Source of the DNA: Mesostigma viride
Taxonomy: Eukaryota > Streptophyta > Mesostigmatophyceae > Mesostigmatales > Mesostigmataceae
Assembly (NCBI GenBank): GCA_009746045.1
Contig: RPFO01000104.1
Coordinates: 2,486,448 to 2,550,447, forward strand
DNA: 64,000 nt
Direction: 5' to 3'
Below are positions 21,660 through 34,116 of this stretch, in pieces (within the stretch, counting starts at the first letter, position 1; every line of letters starts with the position of its first letter). Both the position numbers and the translations under genes were made by a program. The notes under the pieces were generated by a model. The model saw only the letters and a program-made list of their open reading frames with translations, had not been told where the DNA came from and ran no database searches.

Positions 21660-24600
21660 GGTCCCAGCAGGGCAACAATAACAACAGGTCCCAACAGGGC
21701 CAAAACAACAACAACAACAGGTCCCAGCAGGGCCAGAACCGGTCCCAGCAGGGAAACAACAACAACAACAACAACAACCAGCCTGGCAACCCTGGGGGGT
21801 CCATAAGGTGCCTGAGGTGCTTCCAACGAGGGCACGCACGGCACAACTGCCCCAACAACGACTCCCTGGCCAACGGGGTGGATCTCTGCCCGGGCTGCTG
21901 GCACGCACGTCATCCCCTGGGGCCTCCAGGCAGCCGTTGCAACAGGCCTCGCTACCCAAATCAATGTGAGTTCACTCACCTTATGTACTCTGAGGATGAT
22001 GATCTCATTACCATTGGGGATGGCAACCAGGGCATAATTGATTTTGAGGCAGCAACCTTACTGTCCTCCCAACACCCTGTTCTGGAACCTTACATAAAAG
22101 CACTAACCCCTACTGTTGACAACTCCATAGATATCAAGGAGCTTGCTCATCAGCTGCACCTAGCCATGGGTCATGAAACAGTGGCTGAGGAACTGGCCAG
22201 ACGGCTGGGGGGTAGTAGCATGGGAAAACAACTCAGGAATGCAGTAAAACTGGCTAGACAACACTGTCAAGAATGTCAGTTCAATAGCCCCAAACCTCAA
22301 AAATGGCATACTGCAACTCCTTCCACCAATAGGGGCATGATAGTGGGGGATGTGATGCACATCAACAAAGATGTCCAACCCTACCTGATCCTAAAAGACT
22401 CATGGTCCAGGTTCACAGTAATGGAACCCCTACCTGGCATGTCTGCAGGGCAGCTACGTGTTGCACTCATGATTGCTTTACCCAGATTCTACCCAGTTGA
22501 CAGAATTTTGCTTGATCAACAATTTTCTTGTCTGACTGACCTGGAAGGGTGTGAAGCAATAGAGATTGCTGGGCTGGAAGATCATGAGGGTCAGGGGGTC
22601 ATTGAAAGAACCATCAGATCTGTCAAAACCCTACTAGCCAAAAATCCTTCCAAGGATGCTACTTCAGGGGTCTATTGTGACAGGGCACTCTGGTGTCATG
22701 AAATGTGCACAACCCTAAACATGAGACCTGTCTTGCATGCCACGTGGGGTGAAGTAATCCCAGCAGGCCTGCAGGCAGGTGTATATCCCCCAGAGGTGAT
22801 AGCACTGTACAACACTGCACGTGCACAAACCTCAGCAAAACTGGCAGAAAAAGATAAAACCCATTCCAGGCCAGTATTCCAAAAAGGTGATCAAGTTCTC
22901 TATTACAAGGAAAACAGCTTTGGTAAGGTTGGAACTTGGCTAGGTCCAGTTACCATCCGTGGATTTACCAAAAACAGCAAGACCGTGGAGGTCAAGCACA
23001 ATATCAATGGGAAGCGTCACAGGGTGAGCTGTCATAGAATTAAGAAGTATTATTCTCCCATGGCAGACGTGCCTGGGGAAGAGTCTTTAAGCATGGACTC
23101 ACTACTTCTATCTGGCAACTCCAGCATGCCCAGCAGTAGCTCTGAGCCACCAATTACTGCTGTTGACAGCACCACAGCACCCTCTGTGAACCTTCCACCC
23201 TCAGTGAAGCCAGGCCCACTTCACAACCTGGGGATTGCTTAACCAGGCACGAGGTAGCTGGGTTGGAAGCATTAGCTCAGCCCCAAGGCACCAAATTGTC
23301 TGCCAACCCTCCCGCTCTGAGGTCAAGATTGGCAGTCGCCTTGCAAGCATTACACAGGTCACATAAGCAACAAGCTGCTGTGGCCGCAGGGTTGGCAAAA
23401 GTCTCAGCTGTGTGCACTAGTCAGGACCCCTGGACCCTGGCAATAGACACTCAGGCACAGGTCAGTGTGATCAGTGCACAAGCCATCCCTGGTCTTGAGA
23501 TTGCACCTTCATTTTGGGCACGGGTGCAGGATTTCTCAGGCCAAAGCTCACTGGATGTAGTGGGACAAGTGATGCTCCCTATACTTGGTATTCAGACACC
23601 CTTCCAGGTGGTGGAGGGGTACTCTGGTAACACCTTGTTGGGGGAACCTTTTGTATCCTATCCTGGGGTGCTTATCTCAGCTAATGAGCTCAGTGTCACA
23701 GGGGTGGGTGCAGTTCCTCTGGACCACTTTAAAATCCCTCTCTCCAGTATTGTCCCTGGTATGGATGCTGTCATCAAGGCAGTCAACACTCAGTATGCAC
23801 CAGGGGAGATCCCTGATCTGGACAAGTTAGTGCACAGCCAGTTCCTCCATCCCTCAGCCTTTGGGCTGGGTAAGTGGGACATAGCCATGCACTCACCCCA
23901 CCAAATCTCCCACGTCATACAAGAATGCAAAACACAAAAAGGGTTTACCAAGTGGCTGATGGCCATTGTCCACCAAGCCAGGCAGGAATGGGTCCTGCCC
24001 AACCCCAAAAACCCTCAATACAAACCGCCTGTCACCCCTTCATGGGACGTGCCAGAGGGAGCCAAAAAGCTCAGATTAAAATTTGTTCTCAAACAAAAAC
24101 CACAAAAAGTGGGCTCCCCAATCTTCCATGCCAGACCATGTGTCACAGAATTAAAGGGGACATCCACACTGCCAAAAGGGGAAACATACACACCTGGGCT
24201 GCAACAAACCTCACTCAGGATCATGCTCTCCCTCTTCCTCCACAACCTCAATGCAGGCCAAGACTATGTCTGCAAAGCCACTGATATTAAAAGGGCCTTC
24301 CTCAGGGGGGACCCAGAAAAGGCTGAATCTGTGTGGAAAGGGAAGGTGTACGTGGTAGACACCCCAGCTGTGTGGAAACCTTATATTGATGAGCCCCACC
24401 TTATCATCAACATTGGGGTGGAAGGGCTTGTCAGTGCCCCAAAAATTTTCAGAGACTCAGCAGAGGAAGTATTCAAAAAGCTCAAGGCCACGTATGATGA
24501 CCTGGACCCATGCTTTTTTGTTGTACCCACCCCCTCTGGACTGCTGTTCTTTGTGTGGCATGGAGATGACCAACTCATTTGTGGGCCTAGAGCTGAGGTG

Positions 24601-25491
24601 GAAACCTTTATTCAGCAGGTCCAGGAATCATATGAGATTGGCAAACAGGTGGAATTGAGCACAACCCCCATCCAGTTCTGTGGCATCATGTTGCAGCTGC
24701 ATAGGCAGCCAGATCAGTGGGTCTGCTCTCTCTCCCCTCCTGCAGAATATATCCAAGATTGTCTAGATCTGCTGCAGGACAACTACCTCCCCTTACATAT
24801 GTGTGCCACTGTTCAGGGCAAACTGGGGTGGTGGTCAGCCATCTGTGGGGCTCCCTTAGCTGTCATCAGCAGGGTCACCCATGATGTTCTAGTCAAGATC
24901 AAATGCAGTCACATCAGGAAGTTGGTCAATGACTGTCCCCCCCTCATCCTCCATGGCCTGAATCTGATGGAAGACATCCACATCCAATGTGTCATGGACA
25001 GCTCCATGGAGAGCAGAACAATCAATCAGATGGGGGCACGGGAATCAGGGCTGTTTTTTCTCACCAACAGGTCAGATTACATGTCCCTCACTTCCTGGTA
25101 CAGCAGGCTACACCGCAGAAAACCTGGCAGCAGCAACTCAGCTGAATGTCGTGCTGTGGTGTCTGCTGCATTGCATGCTCGTTCCCTGCAGCACATGCTC
25201 ACCTGGCTACAAACCCAGGCAGGCAGCACATGCAATGTCATCTCACATCTCTATACTGACAGCCAATCTGTGATCAGTTTTCTAACCAAGAAATCTGTCT
25301 CTGCTGCTGTCCACACTGACTTGGATTGGGTGATCCTCAAACAGGAGGCCACCTATTTTTCCAGCTGGACTCATGTGGATGATGAGGACAACCCAGCAGA
25401 CGCTCTCACGAAGCTGCGGGATGCTGCTGGCCAACAGTACCAGCTCCTCTTTCAGAACATGAACCCCTATGATATCAGAGTCAGTGTTTGA
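19177..25491 (+). pseudogene. E2 gag-pol region
   Basis: The likely start is the ATG at 19177, 18 bp after the LTR. Domain order is as in E1: gag with proline-rich and helical parts, asparagine tract about 21622-21778, CCHC knuckle about 21808-21850, integrase (HHCC about 22140-22280, DDE residues near 22345-22605, GPY/F-like module about 22895-23065), protease-like domain about 23435-23655, copia reverse transcriptase about 24035-24690 (VWHGDDQL), RNase H about 24985-25440. About two breaks interrupt the frame. Confidence 0.85.
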
Positions 25492-25865
25492 ATAAATGAC
25501 TGGCCATAGCACAGTACACAACCACCACACCCCCTTACCACAGCGATAGCTGCTGGGCGCCATAAAATTCAACACATTCGTTGTGGGGTGTGAGTGCTGG
25601 CTAGGTCAGATTTGTATCCATTTGCAGCTTGAGGACACAAGCTTTGTATCCATTTACTTAATGTGTGCTTCAGTAACTGGCCAAACCAGCCAGCTGTGTA
25701 CACCTTATTTAATGTGCAATATAACACCTGGCCAGAACAGCCAGCTGTAACCAACCTGGCTCAACCAGCCATGTCTCTTTTGTACCCCTAATCAACTTAA
25801 AAACAATAACAATAATGTTGGGGGTGCAGACCTGCATTAAGAAATAAATAATAAAACAATACTGG

Positions 25866-26338
25866 AGTTAGTCTCCATGCTTTGCTGTAGACTAAGTCTC
25901 AAAGGCATTGTGAATACAACGTATGAATAAGCCTTGTAAACCTACGTTGGTATGTGAATATAAATACCACGTGGGCTATGCAGATAGGAATGCTAGTCGA
26001 GTCGCATACGTTTCCCTAGATAGGTACTTTGGGTACTGAGGTACGTGACAGATGTCAGTACCCAGTATACGTAGTGTCCTGTCATTGGACGGTACTAGAG
26101 TATCCTAGATAGGGACCGTACTGCAGCGTGCATTGATCTGTGATCGCACGATGCAGTGACTAGACAGCTACCTGTCATCGTGCGGCCTCGGGCCAACGGT
26201 CTGCACCCAACGGTCACTGGCGGCGCAGCCGGTGAGAGGAACGTTGATAAAGGGTAAACCTATTTTCTAATGAACCAAGCAATTCATTGCTCACAGCCTT
26301 CAGTGTTCTCAAGCAATATATCCCACCGCATTCTAACT
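25866..26338 (+). repeat. E2 3' LTR
   Basis: 473 bp with AGTTAG...CTAACT ends, followed directly by the GGTGG target duplication at 26339-26343. Confidence 0.92.
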
Positions 26339-26343
26339 GGTGG

Positions 26344-26466
26344 GCAACTGGTGGGTGGGCTGTACAGGGATATTAGTATGAGTGACCTCCCGCCTCCTGC
26401 TGCGGGCCGGCCTCCCAGTCATGGAAGGTGGGTGTGAGGGACACATCATCTTCGTCAGTACCGTTA
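26344..26466 (-). pseudogene. GC-rich minus-strand gene-like remnant, distal piece
   Basis: On the minus strand this short GC-rich stretch reads as acidic coding-like sequence (DEDDVSLTPTFHDWEAGP). Composition and strand match the block at 29893-31420 on the other side of the inserted TIR element, so it is probably the same unit. Family unknown. Confidence 0.35.
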
Positions 26467-27379
26467 CAGGGGTCACCCGCAGTATCGCAACAAGAATCGC
26501 AACTCAAAAAAAAAAATTTTATCATCCACTTCGATTAAGGGCAGGTATGGGCACACCATGGCACCTTCACTTTTCAAAAGTGATGTTTGGATGAAAAATG
26601 GGAGCGTGCTCGAGTATCGCAACACCTAGTTCCGCAACTGAAAACCCACCAATTCTAGAGTTCCGCAATGCAACAGAATCGCAACAAACCTGGCAAGTAC
26701 ACCAAAAGTACGCCGTACACGTGCGCCGGAATGAATAAATTGTCGCCAATCGGCGTGCAGGATCCGATATGTACTTGCAATAGTTACCGCCGTTGACGAT
26801 TGATTGGCCGCGCGGTGTTCAGTTCAGTTCAGTGGGATTCATCGCGCGGAAGTCAGTGCAATAATGAACAAAAACAAAAGTGTGCCGCCTCTTCGTTGAA
26901 TAATCAACGACCTATAATTAGTCTACAACCACTAACCTTTCGTTATCAAACAGTTCCCTATTCATCACGCGCGTCATCGTCTCGTCATTGCGCGTCATTA
27001 CCCCGTCATTGTCCCGCCGACATTACACAGCTATGGTCTTGAGGTATAGTCGGCGCCGTGGCATGTTAAACAAACTGCGTTGTTTCATTCACAGTGTGGT
27101 TTCATTATGTCGCTCTTTCGAACGGGGATGCATTAGGCAACAATACTGGACAGATTCTGAAAGAGGGTGTGTTTGTGAAGTGGGGATGGCAGCGGCCCAG
27201 CATTTGCTGGCCGTGCGGGTGCAACTTTGAGGCGACTACATATATCGCCCTGAACCGTCTTTGTTAAAGCGGTGAGACAGTCCAGTGTTACAGTCCGGCC
27301 GCAGGCCGGGCAAGGGAAATGCTGTGTTCACCATGATGCTGCGGGCCGAGGATGGGTGGCTGCATGGAAACGTGAATGC

Positions 27380-28130
27380 TTGGCTTGCATCGAATGGATG
27401 GCGGTGTCTGCATGCATGGATTGCACGTGAATGTTCGCAGGATGGGTGGTAATTGCATGGATGCTCGCAGGATGGGTGCTAATTACACGAATCGATATTG
27501 CATTAATGCTTGCAGGGATGGATGGTGTTTGCATGCGTGGATACGTGAATGCTTGCAGGGATGGATGGTGTTTGCATGCATGGATACGTGAATGCTTGCA
27601 GGGATGGGTGGTGTTTGCATGCATGGATACGTAAATGCTTGCAGGGATGGATGGTGTTTGCATGCATGAATTTGTGAATGCTTGCATGGGTGGATGGTGT
27701 TTGCATGCATGGATGGGTGGTGTTTGCATGCATGGATACCTGAAAGCTTGGGGTGGATGGTGTTTGCATGCATGGATACGTGAATGCTTGCATGGGTGGA
27801 TGGTGTTTGCATGCATGGATGCGTGAATGCTTGCACGGATGGGTGGTGTTTGCATGCATGGATACGTGAATGCTTGCCTGGGTGGATGGTGTTTGCATGC
27901 ATGGATACGTGAATGCTTGCACGGATGGGTGGTGTTTGCATGCATGGATACGTGAATGCTAGCATGGATGGATGGTGTTTGCATGCATGAATGTGTGAAT
28001 GCTTGGGGTGGATGGTGTTTGCATGCATGGATACGTGAATGCTTGCGTGGATGGATGGTGTTTGCATGCATGGATGCGTGAATGCTTGCAGGGATGGAAG
28101 TGATTGCATGCATGGATACGCGAATGCATG
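27380..28130. repeat. 39-bp minisatellite, about 15-18 units
   Basis: Units of about 39 bp contain GGATGGTGTTTGCATGCATG and GATACGTGAATGCTTGCA, with variants (GGGTGG, CATGGG, ACGGAT). Because the period is a multiple of three and lacks stops, long overlapping frames are open on the minus strand (for example 27328-28113 and 27483-28160). They encode His/Ser/Cys-rich repeats such as PCMQTPSIPASIHVSMHA. I regard these frames as a by-product of the repeat, not a proven gene. Confidence 0.9.
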
Positions 28131-28159
28131 CATGAATGCGACCGAGGACAGTGTAAGCA

Positions 28160-29690
28160 CCTTTTAGGGATTAATATAGTGGTGAATATGGGCAGGCCCC
28201 CTGACCCATGTGAGTTATACATGTATTCAAGGAGACAACGATTCCAGTCCATGGCAGGATATATAAAGGATACCAACCCCAAGTCGGTGGGGGTATGCAT
28301 GTGACCCAATTCAGTACAAGTGTAATAACAGTGATTCGGGCCGTGGTGTCAGCAACCCTGTCACTCAAGGTTACATTATAGATACTCATTCCATCTCCGC
28401 CTCCACGTCATTGAGGATGTAATATACGCGACAACTATTAATGTTCGCATGGCGGTCACGCGACGCCTGATCAACGCGTAGCGTCTGCGTGTCGTAATTT
28501 AAGTTTTTAATATTAATGCACAGTCACCATTTTACCGCGTGCTGGCCTGCACTTAGCCCTTGGATGACCAGTGTGTAACTCTACCCCTAATTATGGCTGG
28601 TTGCACCTTGCATGATAATGTCCAGAAACCAGCCTGATAACAATCTAGTGTCCATACTGGGACCAAAGCACACGCATATAGGGAGTTACTTCGGGGTCAT
28701 GTCATTAGTCATGTTGCAATGTCCTATATGTCCTATGGGTGCTAAATACAGCACTAATCTCAGGGGGGTGCACGGGTGCGATAAAAAAGACACTTACAAT
28801 GCCATGTTAAGTGATAATGCAATATTGGACGTCTTCACAAACCAAGGCCCAAATGCACACGTAGCAAGGGGGTGCAAGGGGCGGTGTTACGCATGCATCC
28901 AGAACATGAGAAATGACCTCCATTTGCATGCCTAGGATGAAAACATACAAACACTGCATCGAACTTCTTTTCTACGTCAGCAAGGCACTGGGGCCTCCAT
29001 AGATGTTGCACGGACTGCACAACAGCACAGGCGTCCTTTACTAGCAAAGCCAAAAGGCTGACAAAAAACTGGCCATGATACCATCTTTCCTGAAGAATTT
29101 AGGCAATAGAAACCATCGTGCTACCATCTACAACTCCTTTAGATGTTAAATCAATCGTCATTCTAGAAAATTAGGTACAGACGCAGCTAATCATGAACAA
29201 AACTGATGAAAATCTTACGACGACGGTTGTACAAAACCACAACCACAAACTAGTACACAGGAGTAGTAAGTTAGCGAACTTGACACCACAAACCTTCAAC
29301 AACGTGTCCGAGATTACTTACCGAATGATATAACGACTTTACCTTGTTGACGGTATCCGCAGGTACACTAAACTGCGCCATGCCGAAACCGCAAAAAGAA
29401 GGCTAGCGGAAAGCTAGCAATCTCATGACAGAAAGGCAATCTCATCACGGCGTCGAGACTTTCCTGGCCCTGAACGATGATGAAATACGCGAAATACATC
29501 ATACGAAAACTACTGGTTGCGAAAAATTCAATGATACAGAAGCTAATAACAAGTGCTGCCTTTCATCGTCACCCCCGTGATGATTAAACGCGTGTAGACG
29601 CAGTAAAAACCAGCCCGAGATAATGTGCGCATCATTAGATGTTGCGCGACTGCGGCTATAGCATTTTTCTGACGCCGCTCATTTCAGTTC
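28160..29690. other. Interior of the TIR transposon, no gene recognised
   Basis: Mixed sequence with only short frames. There is no transposase motif, repeat array or RNA gene that I can support. Confidence 0.4.
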
Positions 29691-29892
29691 GGTTGATTCT
29701 TCGCGCCGGTCAGCCAAGGAGTGACATACTTCACGTCGGGGTGTATCTTTAGTTGCGATACCACGCGTTTGCCGTTTCGCAACTTTTCGTCCAAATCGGT
29801 CCTTGCAAGAATCGCAACAAAAGTGTTTTTTGGTCCTCCTGGAAAGTTGCGTAGTTGCGATTCTTGTTGCGATACTGCGGGTGACCCCTGTA

Positions 29893-31420
29893 GTCATGTC
29901 ATGGCGCAGCCACACGGGCAGCAACCTTCCAGCCCCCGCCATGATGGCCGGTTGTGGAGACGCTCCAGGTTTGTCACAAAACACGCCCTGTTGCCATGGA
30001 CCCTCCTCCCTGCAAGGAGGGCCTGCAGGACAGGCAGCAGGAGGTCGCAGGCTTCGCGGGTGTGCGCGTGCAGGGTGGGCTGGCCCAGCAAGTGCGTGAT
30101 GATGGCACAAACGAGGCTGCCCGCCTCAGCGATGTGGAGCTGCTGGGTCCTGTCCGCCAGCCCCCGAAAGGAGGCGGTGCGGCGGCCTGGATGGCCCTGC
30201 ACACTGATGCTCATCCCGCAGGCTGATCATATCATCCCCTGACAGGGGACCCTCCACAATTCCTCAGGCTGATCAGGCCCCTGCGCCCGTTCTGCCTGCA
30301 GGTGGGACCCATGGGCCCGCCTTCCACGGCCAGGGCCTTGTCCCTGTAGCCAGCACCCCTTGCTGCGGGGGTGCTGCATGGAGGTGGACTGACCACCTGA
30401 TCGATCGACCGCTGGGGGGGGGCTGAAATGCCCTCCATGGGAGTCGCCTCCCCCGCCTGCGCCGGCGGCTGCACCAGCGTCGTCACTGGGGGCACTGTAC
30501 CCCCTGGGGCTGCAGCAGCTGTCTGACGGACCCCGCGCTGGGCGGTGGGGCAGGCTGCTGGGTGTGGGCCCCCTGACCTGCCAGAGGGCCCTGGGTGGTC
30601 ACACCACCCGGGCGTGGGTTGGGGGCGCCTGCCGCCCCGCGCCCAGCCGGAGGCGGCATCGCTGCCCAGCCGGAGGCGGCATCGCCTGGCCCCGCCCTTC
30701 TCCCCAGCCAAGTGGCGCGACCGAGGGGTTCAACTGGGGCAGAGGAGTGGCCAAGTCACGCTCACGCGTGGCCACAACCAGTAACGCCTGAGCACGCTGG
30801 CGTTCAGCAGATGCCCACTGAGCCAGGGGCACAACATCGTCCTGTCCAGCGACAGTGACGAAACACCGTAGCCAGATGGCCGCTACGTGGATCTGATGGA
30901 GGCTTTGCCGCAGCCTCTCCTCGATGGTCCTCTGAACCATCGAGAGCTCAAAGTCGCTCATCTGATCATGAAACGACAATTGAAGCGCCGCCTGAGGCGC
31001 CAACCCACCACCGCGGAATAAAATCCGGTACCTCCCCAAGCGGGAGGCGGTAGGATCTGGCCTCGAATACGACCGGGGCCGGGACATGCTCGCCGTAGCG
31101 ATCGATGTCCATGGTGGCCATGTCTGTCGGCCAACTGACAGATTGCCCGACGTTGCGGGCCGGCGTCTGCGACGATACCTCTAACGAGGACCGTTGCCGC
31201 ACCCGCCGGGCACCTCCCCGTCCTCCTCGGAGGAATCGCTTTGCTAACGTCCCCCGCCACCTGCGACGGCCGGGGGGGTCACGTGCCTGGTAAACCTGCT
31301 CCCCAGGTGCCTTGGCGGACGAGCCGCCAGTGGCAAGCGGGCGACCTCTCGCCGCCCCCGTGCATGGCGCTGGGCCCCACCTGCGGGGACCTGCGCCGCG
31401 GGTTATCGGCAACCACATTG
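29893..31420 (-). pseudogene. GC-rich minus-strand gene-like remnant, main block
   Basis: Three overlapping minus-strand frames (30966-31418, 30599-31087, 29894-30711) have protein-like composition. They read, from right to left, a basic Pro/Arg-rich part, a segment with MDIDRYGEHVPAPVVFEARS, a helical block (DFELSMVQRTIEERLRQSLH), proline-rich low complexity, and a second helical block (THLLGQPTLHAHTREACDLL). The pattern of helical blocks separated by proline-rich linkers resembles retroelement gag proteins in general, but I cannot name a family. No LTR was found around it. Confidence 0.35.
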
Positions 31421-32106
31421 CGGAAGGTGACGTTGGTCGTCACCCTCGCAGTGGCGGGGGGCGAACCCTCCGGCGAGAGACGAGGGGAGGTGCGCCTGGT
31501 CGGCGCACATCCCGCATTGTTGCCACTAGTACTGTTGTTGTTGTTGTTGTTGCATGGAAGCCATTGCGTTTTTCAGTCCAAGTTGAGAGTGGACTAAACT
31601 CACTGAAAGGCGAACAACTCACTGAAAGGAAAAGGAGAATGTATTATGAATGATAATACTTCGACCACAACGGGCTCAGAATGGAACTCTGTGCGTGAGC
31701 TGCTCGCCGGTGCTGTGGCACTCCCCAGTGCTACGCCTATATATGCCTATGGCAACGCCGACTGCAGCGTCGACCAGTGGACAACTGTACACTGCAATGC
31801 CATGCAACCACGTCACCTGCATCAACTACACTCCGCCCGTCAGACCCGGATAACCCGGATCTGGCGGGTCGAGCTAGAGACTAGGCACAGTCTGGCACTA
31901 ACGGCACAACAGTCCACCGGGTGACCCCTCAGTACCGTACGGACTGCCGTACAGTACTGAGGTGTCCCGCTCAGCCGCGGTAGGCAATACGCGGCGCGCA
32001 GGCCGGAAATCCGTGTGTCAGCCTAAGCATCTCATCTAACTCATGCCTGCGGGCCTGCATGTGCACCTGCGCCCGTGCACCGATTATGCCCCCATGGCAC
32101 GTATCA
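31421..32106. other. Spacer with GTT run and a short hairpin
   Basis: This stretch contains a (GTT)6 run at about 31531-31550, unassigned short frames, and a perfect-looking hairpin at 31928-31963. No gene was recognised. Confidence 0.4.
31928..31963. repeat. Short hairpin, 16-bp arms
   Basis: CCTCAGTACCGTACGG faces CCGTACAGTACTGAGG across a 4-base loop, with one mismatch. Function unknown; it could be a fold-back remnant. Confidence 0.7.
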
Positions 32107-32637
32107 AGGAGACAACCAGCGCAGGCCAGAAATCGGGAGAATCCGGACCATGGTAGCTCGAGCCTGCCGTTATCTTGTCCGCGTGTTCGAGTCGTTCAGG
32201 ATGATGAATGTGCAATGGTGATGGAAATGTGTAGCCTTGTGCATTGAAATTATGGCTGGCTTACGTGTAGAGCGACTAGATGACCTAGACGGTGGGGCCG
32301 GAAACAGCTTGCTTGATCAGGGCGTGTGTTTCGAGCCTCTGGCTGGGAGTGTCTAGGGGTAAGCACCATTGCTGCGATCGCTCTCCCACCATTTACGAGG
32401 AAATATCCGCAAATGGGAAACCACTGAAAAGGTCTAGCTAGTCAGTCATTACGTTAGCCATGCCATGATTCCAAACGTCCAAGAACTGCACACGGTGCAA
32501 AGGCAAAAATCCGGAGGACAGCACTTTCAAAATAATGTGCGGCGGGAACCAAAAGCCCGCGTATGCCAGAAAACATCGTGTTGCTGCAGCGACGCGACGA
32601 TGTGGACAACGAATCCCGTTCCAGGCTCGTATATGCA
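32107..32637. repeat. Dispersed repeat R1, long copy 1
   Basis: About 530 bp, nearly identical in order and sequence to 34117-34650 (blocks AAGGAGACAACCAGCGCAGG, CCATGGTAGCTCGAGCCTGC, GCGACGCGACGATGTGGAC). A shorter relative lies at 5066-5391. No terminal repeats or coding capacity are evident. The class could be a solo LTR, a SINE or an unclassified repeat. Confidence 0.8.
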
Positions 32638-34116
32638 GCCTAGCTAGTTGATTGATCGAGTGTCTCTTTGCACGCGCGCACGTGGGTGGCTACATGGGCA
32701 TTTGCCTGTGTCTTGGGCTGGGGGGTTGGGCTGATTAGTTCAAGAGTGGGCGGGAAGACCCGGTGGTATAATATTGGGTGGTAGGTACGGAGTGGATGGA
32801 TGATTGGGGGGGCTGGATGCGGGTGTGACTCAAGTTAGTGTAAAGTCCAATGTTGCCTATAGCATCAGCAAAAATAAGCGAGAAGCAGCCTAAATTCAAG
32901 GAGCCTACATCTTGTAACATGTGCCAAACTGCAATTATGCATGGTTGCAGGCTCACAAGCTGCCAGCTTCATAACGCAAATGGAATGAATTGCATGGTTA
33001 CAGGACAAGCGTGTGGTTGGAAATCTTACAATGCCTGGCAACGTCTCTTTCATGTGCCCACTGATCGAGAACCACTGTTCTTCGACACAAGAAGGCTTTG
33101 GCTTAAGCAACGAGCTTCAGCCAGGGCCTTCATTGCAAGGAACCGTGTGTGAAGCAAGAGCGTCAGGATTTACAAACAGAAACTATACCTAACTTTGCGA
33201 CCTTCATGCAGTATGTCATGTGCATGGCTATGTAGTATGTGCCAACAATCACAACGAAAAAGTGCGAAATTGCAAACTTTGCCATGGAAGCCGCAGGAGC
33301 CACGCACACAGCAAATTAAAACGGTTCGTGAACCAGTCTGTCGGGCATAAAGGCAGCAAAGTCTGGCCAGCAATAATGCAGTGCGATGCGAGACAAACTC
33401 GGCAAATATGGGCAGGCAGGCGCAGCTCGTCCTCAGCAGTACTATCTAACGTGATGGCGCCTTATTTCCGCGTGCACGGTACCGAACATGGCATTGGCCT
33501 GATTCCAGTTGCAGCAACGCCAGATGCCTTCCCGTCATAGAGCAGAGGCTTCACGTACGTCGACATCGTTGGCTAGCAATCGTTATGCTTCCCGTGATAA
33601 TGCACTACGCGTCCGAACAAAATGTCGAGAAAGCAGACAATCTACACGCGAGAGAACTGGGCTGATAGCTTTTCAGGACTGGGTTTACCGCGCCTTCAAA
33701 TTCCATTAGCTTACTTAAACCATGGCTCTAATTTTACCATGGCATTAGCTTACTTAACCATGGCACTAATTTTAGCTGATTTACAGGTATTTGTACCACT
33801 AGCCGCACTGCCCCCATGCATGGCCCGGGACGAGTCTCGAAGACGTAAGGGCATTACGTCGGAGTTTACGTACAGATCTGTAATAAAAAAAAGATCTGGA
33901 TATACGCCTAGCCATCTGTATTTTTCGGGCCCTAACTTTACAGATCTGTAAAAAGCTCAACATTTAATATTAAAACAGATTCTGTTTTCAGCAGACGATG
34001 ACAAAGGCTGGCATGACAAAGGCTGGGCGCGGCGCTGCATTTAATTTACTCATTGCAAGAAGGAAGAACGTGAGGAGAGACAGCACTGGGCCGCTATCTC
34101 GACGAGAATGTCACTG
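32638..34116. other. No supported gene
   Basis: Contains an unassigned plus-strand frame (32850-33152), a small tandem duplication around TTAGCTTACTTAA(A)CCATGG (about 33706-33770), and ACAGATCTGTAA facing TTACAGATCTGT (about 33871-33950). Nothing recognised as a gene. Confidence 0.4.

Larger units (their letters stand above)
18684..26338 (+). mobile_element. E2: Ty1/copia-type LTR retrotransposon, nearly complete, young
   Basis: LTRs lie at 18684-19158 and 25866-26338 and differ mainly by a short indel. A perfect 5-bp target duplication GGTGG flanks them (18679-18683 and 26339-26343). The interior is collinear with E1 and without the small TIR insertion. Large parts of pol appear identical to E1 at the DNA level, while the LTRs and the gag N terminus are clearly diverged. 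The coding region carries about two breaks, so this copy looks broken although structurally whole. Confidence 0.93.
26467..29890. mobile_element. 3.4-kb TIR DNA transposon, non-autonomous
   Basis: Perfect 38-bp inverted repeats lie at 26467-26504 and 29853-29890 (outer end CAGGGGTCACCCGCAGTATC). A TA dinucleotide borders both sides (26465-26466 and 29891-29892), which fits a Tc1/mariner-type TA target duplication. The ends also hold several CGCAAC/GTTGCG motifs beyond the TIRs (for example 26624, 26632 and 26677 on the left, and about 29754 and 29815 on the right), like subterminal transposase-binding repeats. No transposase is recognisable. The middle is occupied by a minisatellite (27380-28130). 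It interrupts a GC-rich minus-strand unit. Confidence 0.85.

Noticed and set aside
27328-28160. His/Cys-rich repeat protein gene
   Set aside because: Open in several frames only because the repeat period is a multiple of three; no start, splice or codon-use evidence singles out one frame.
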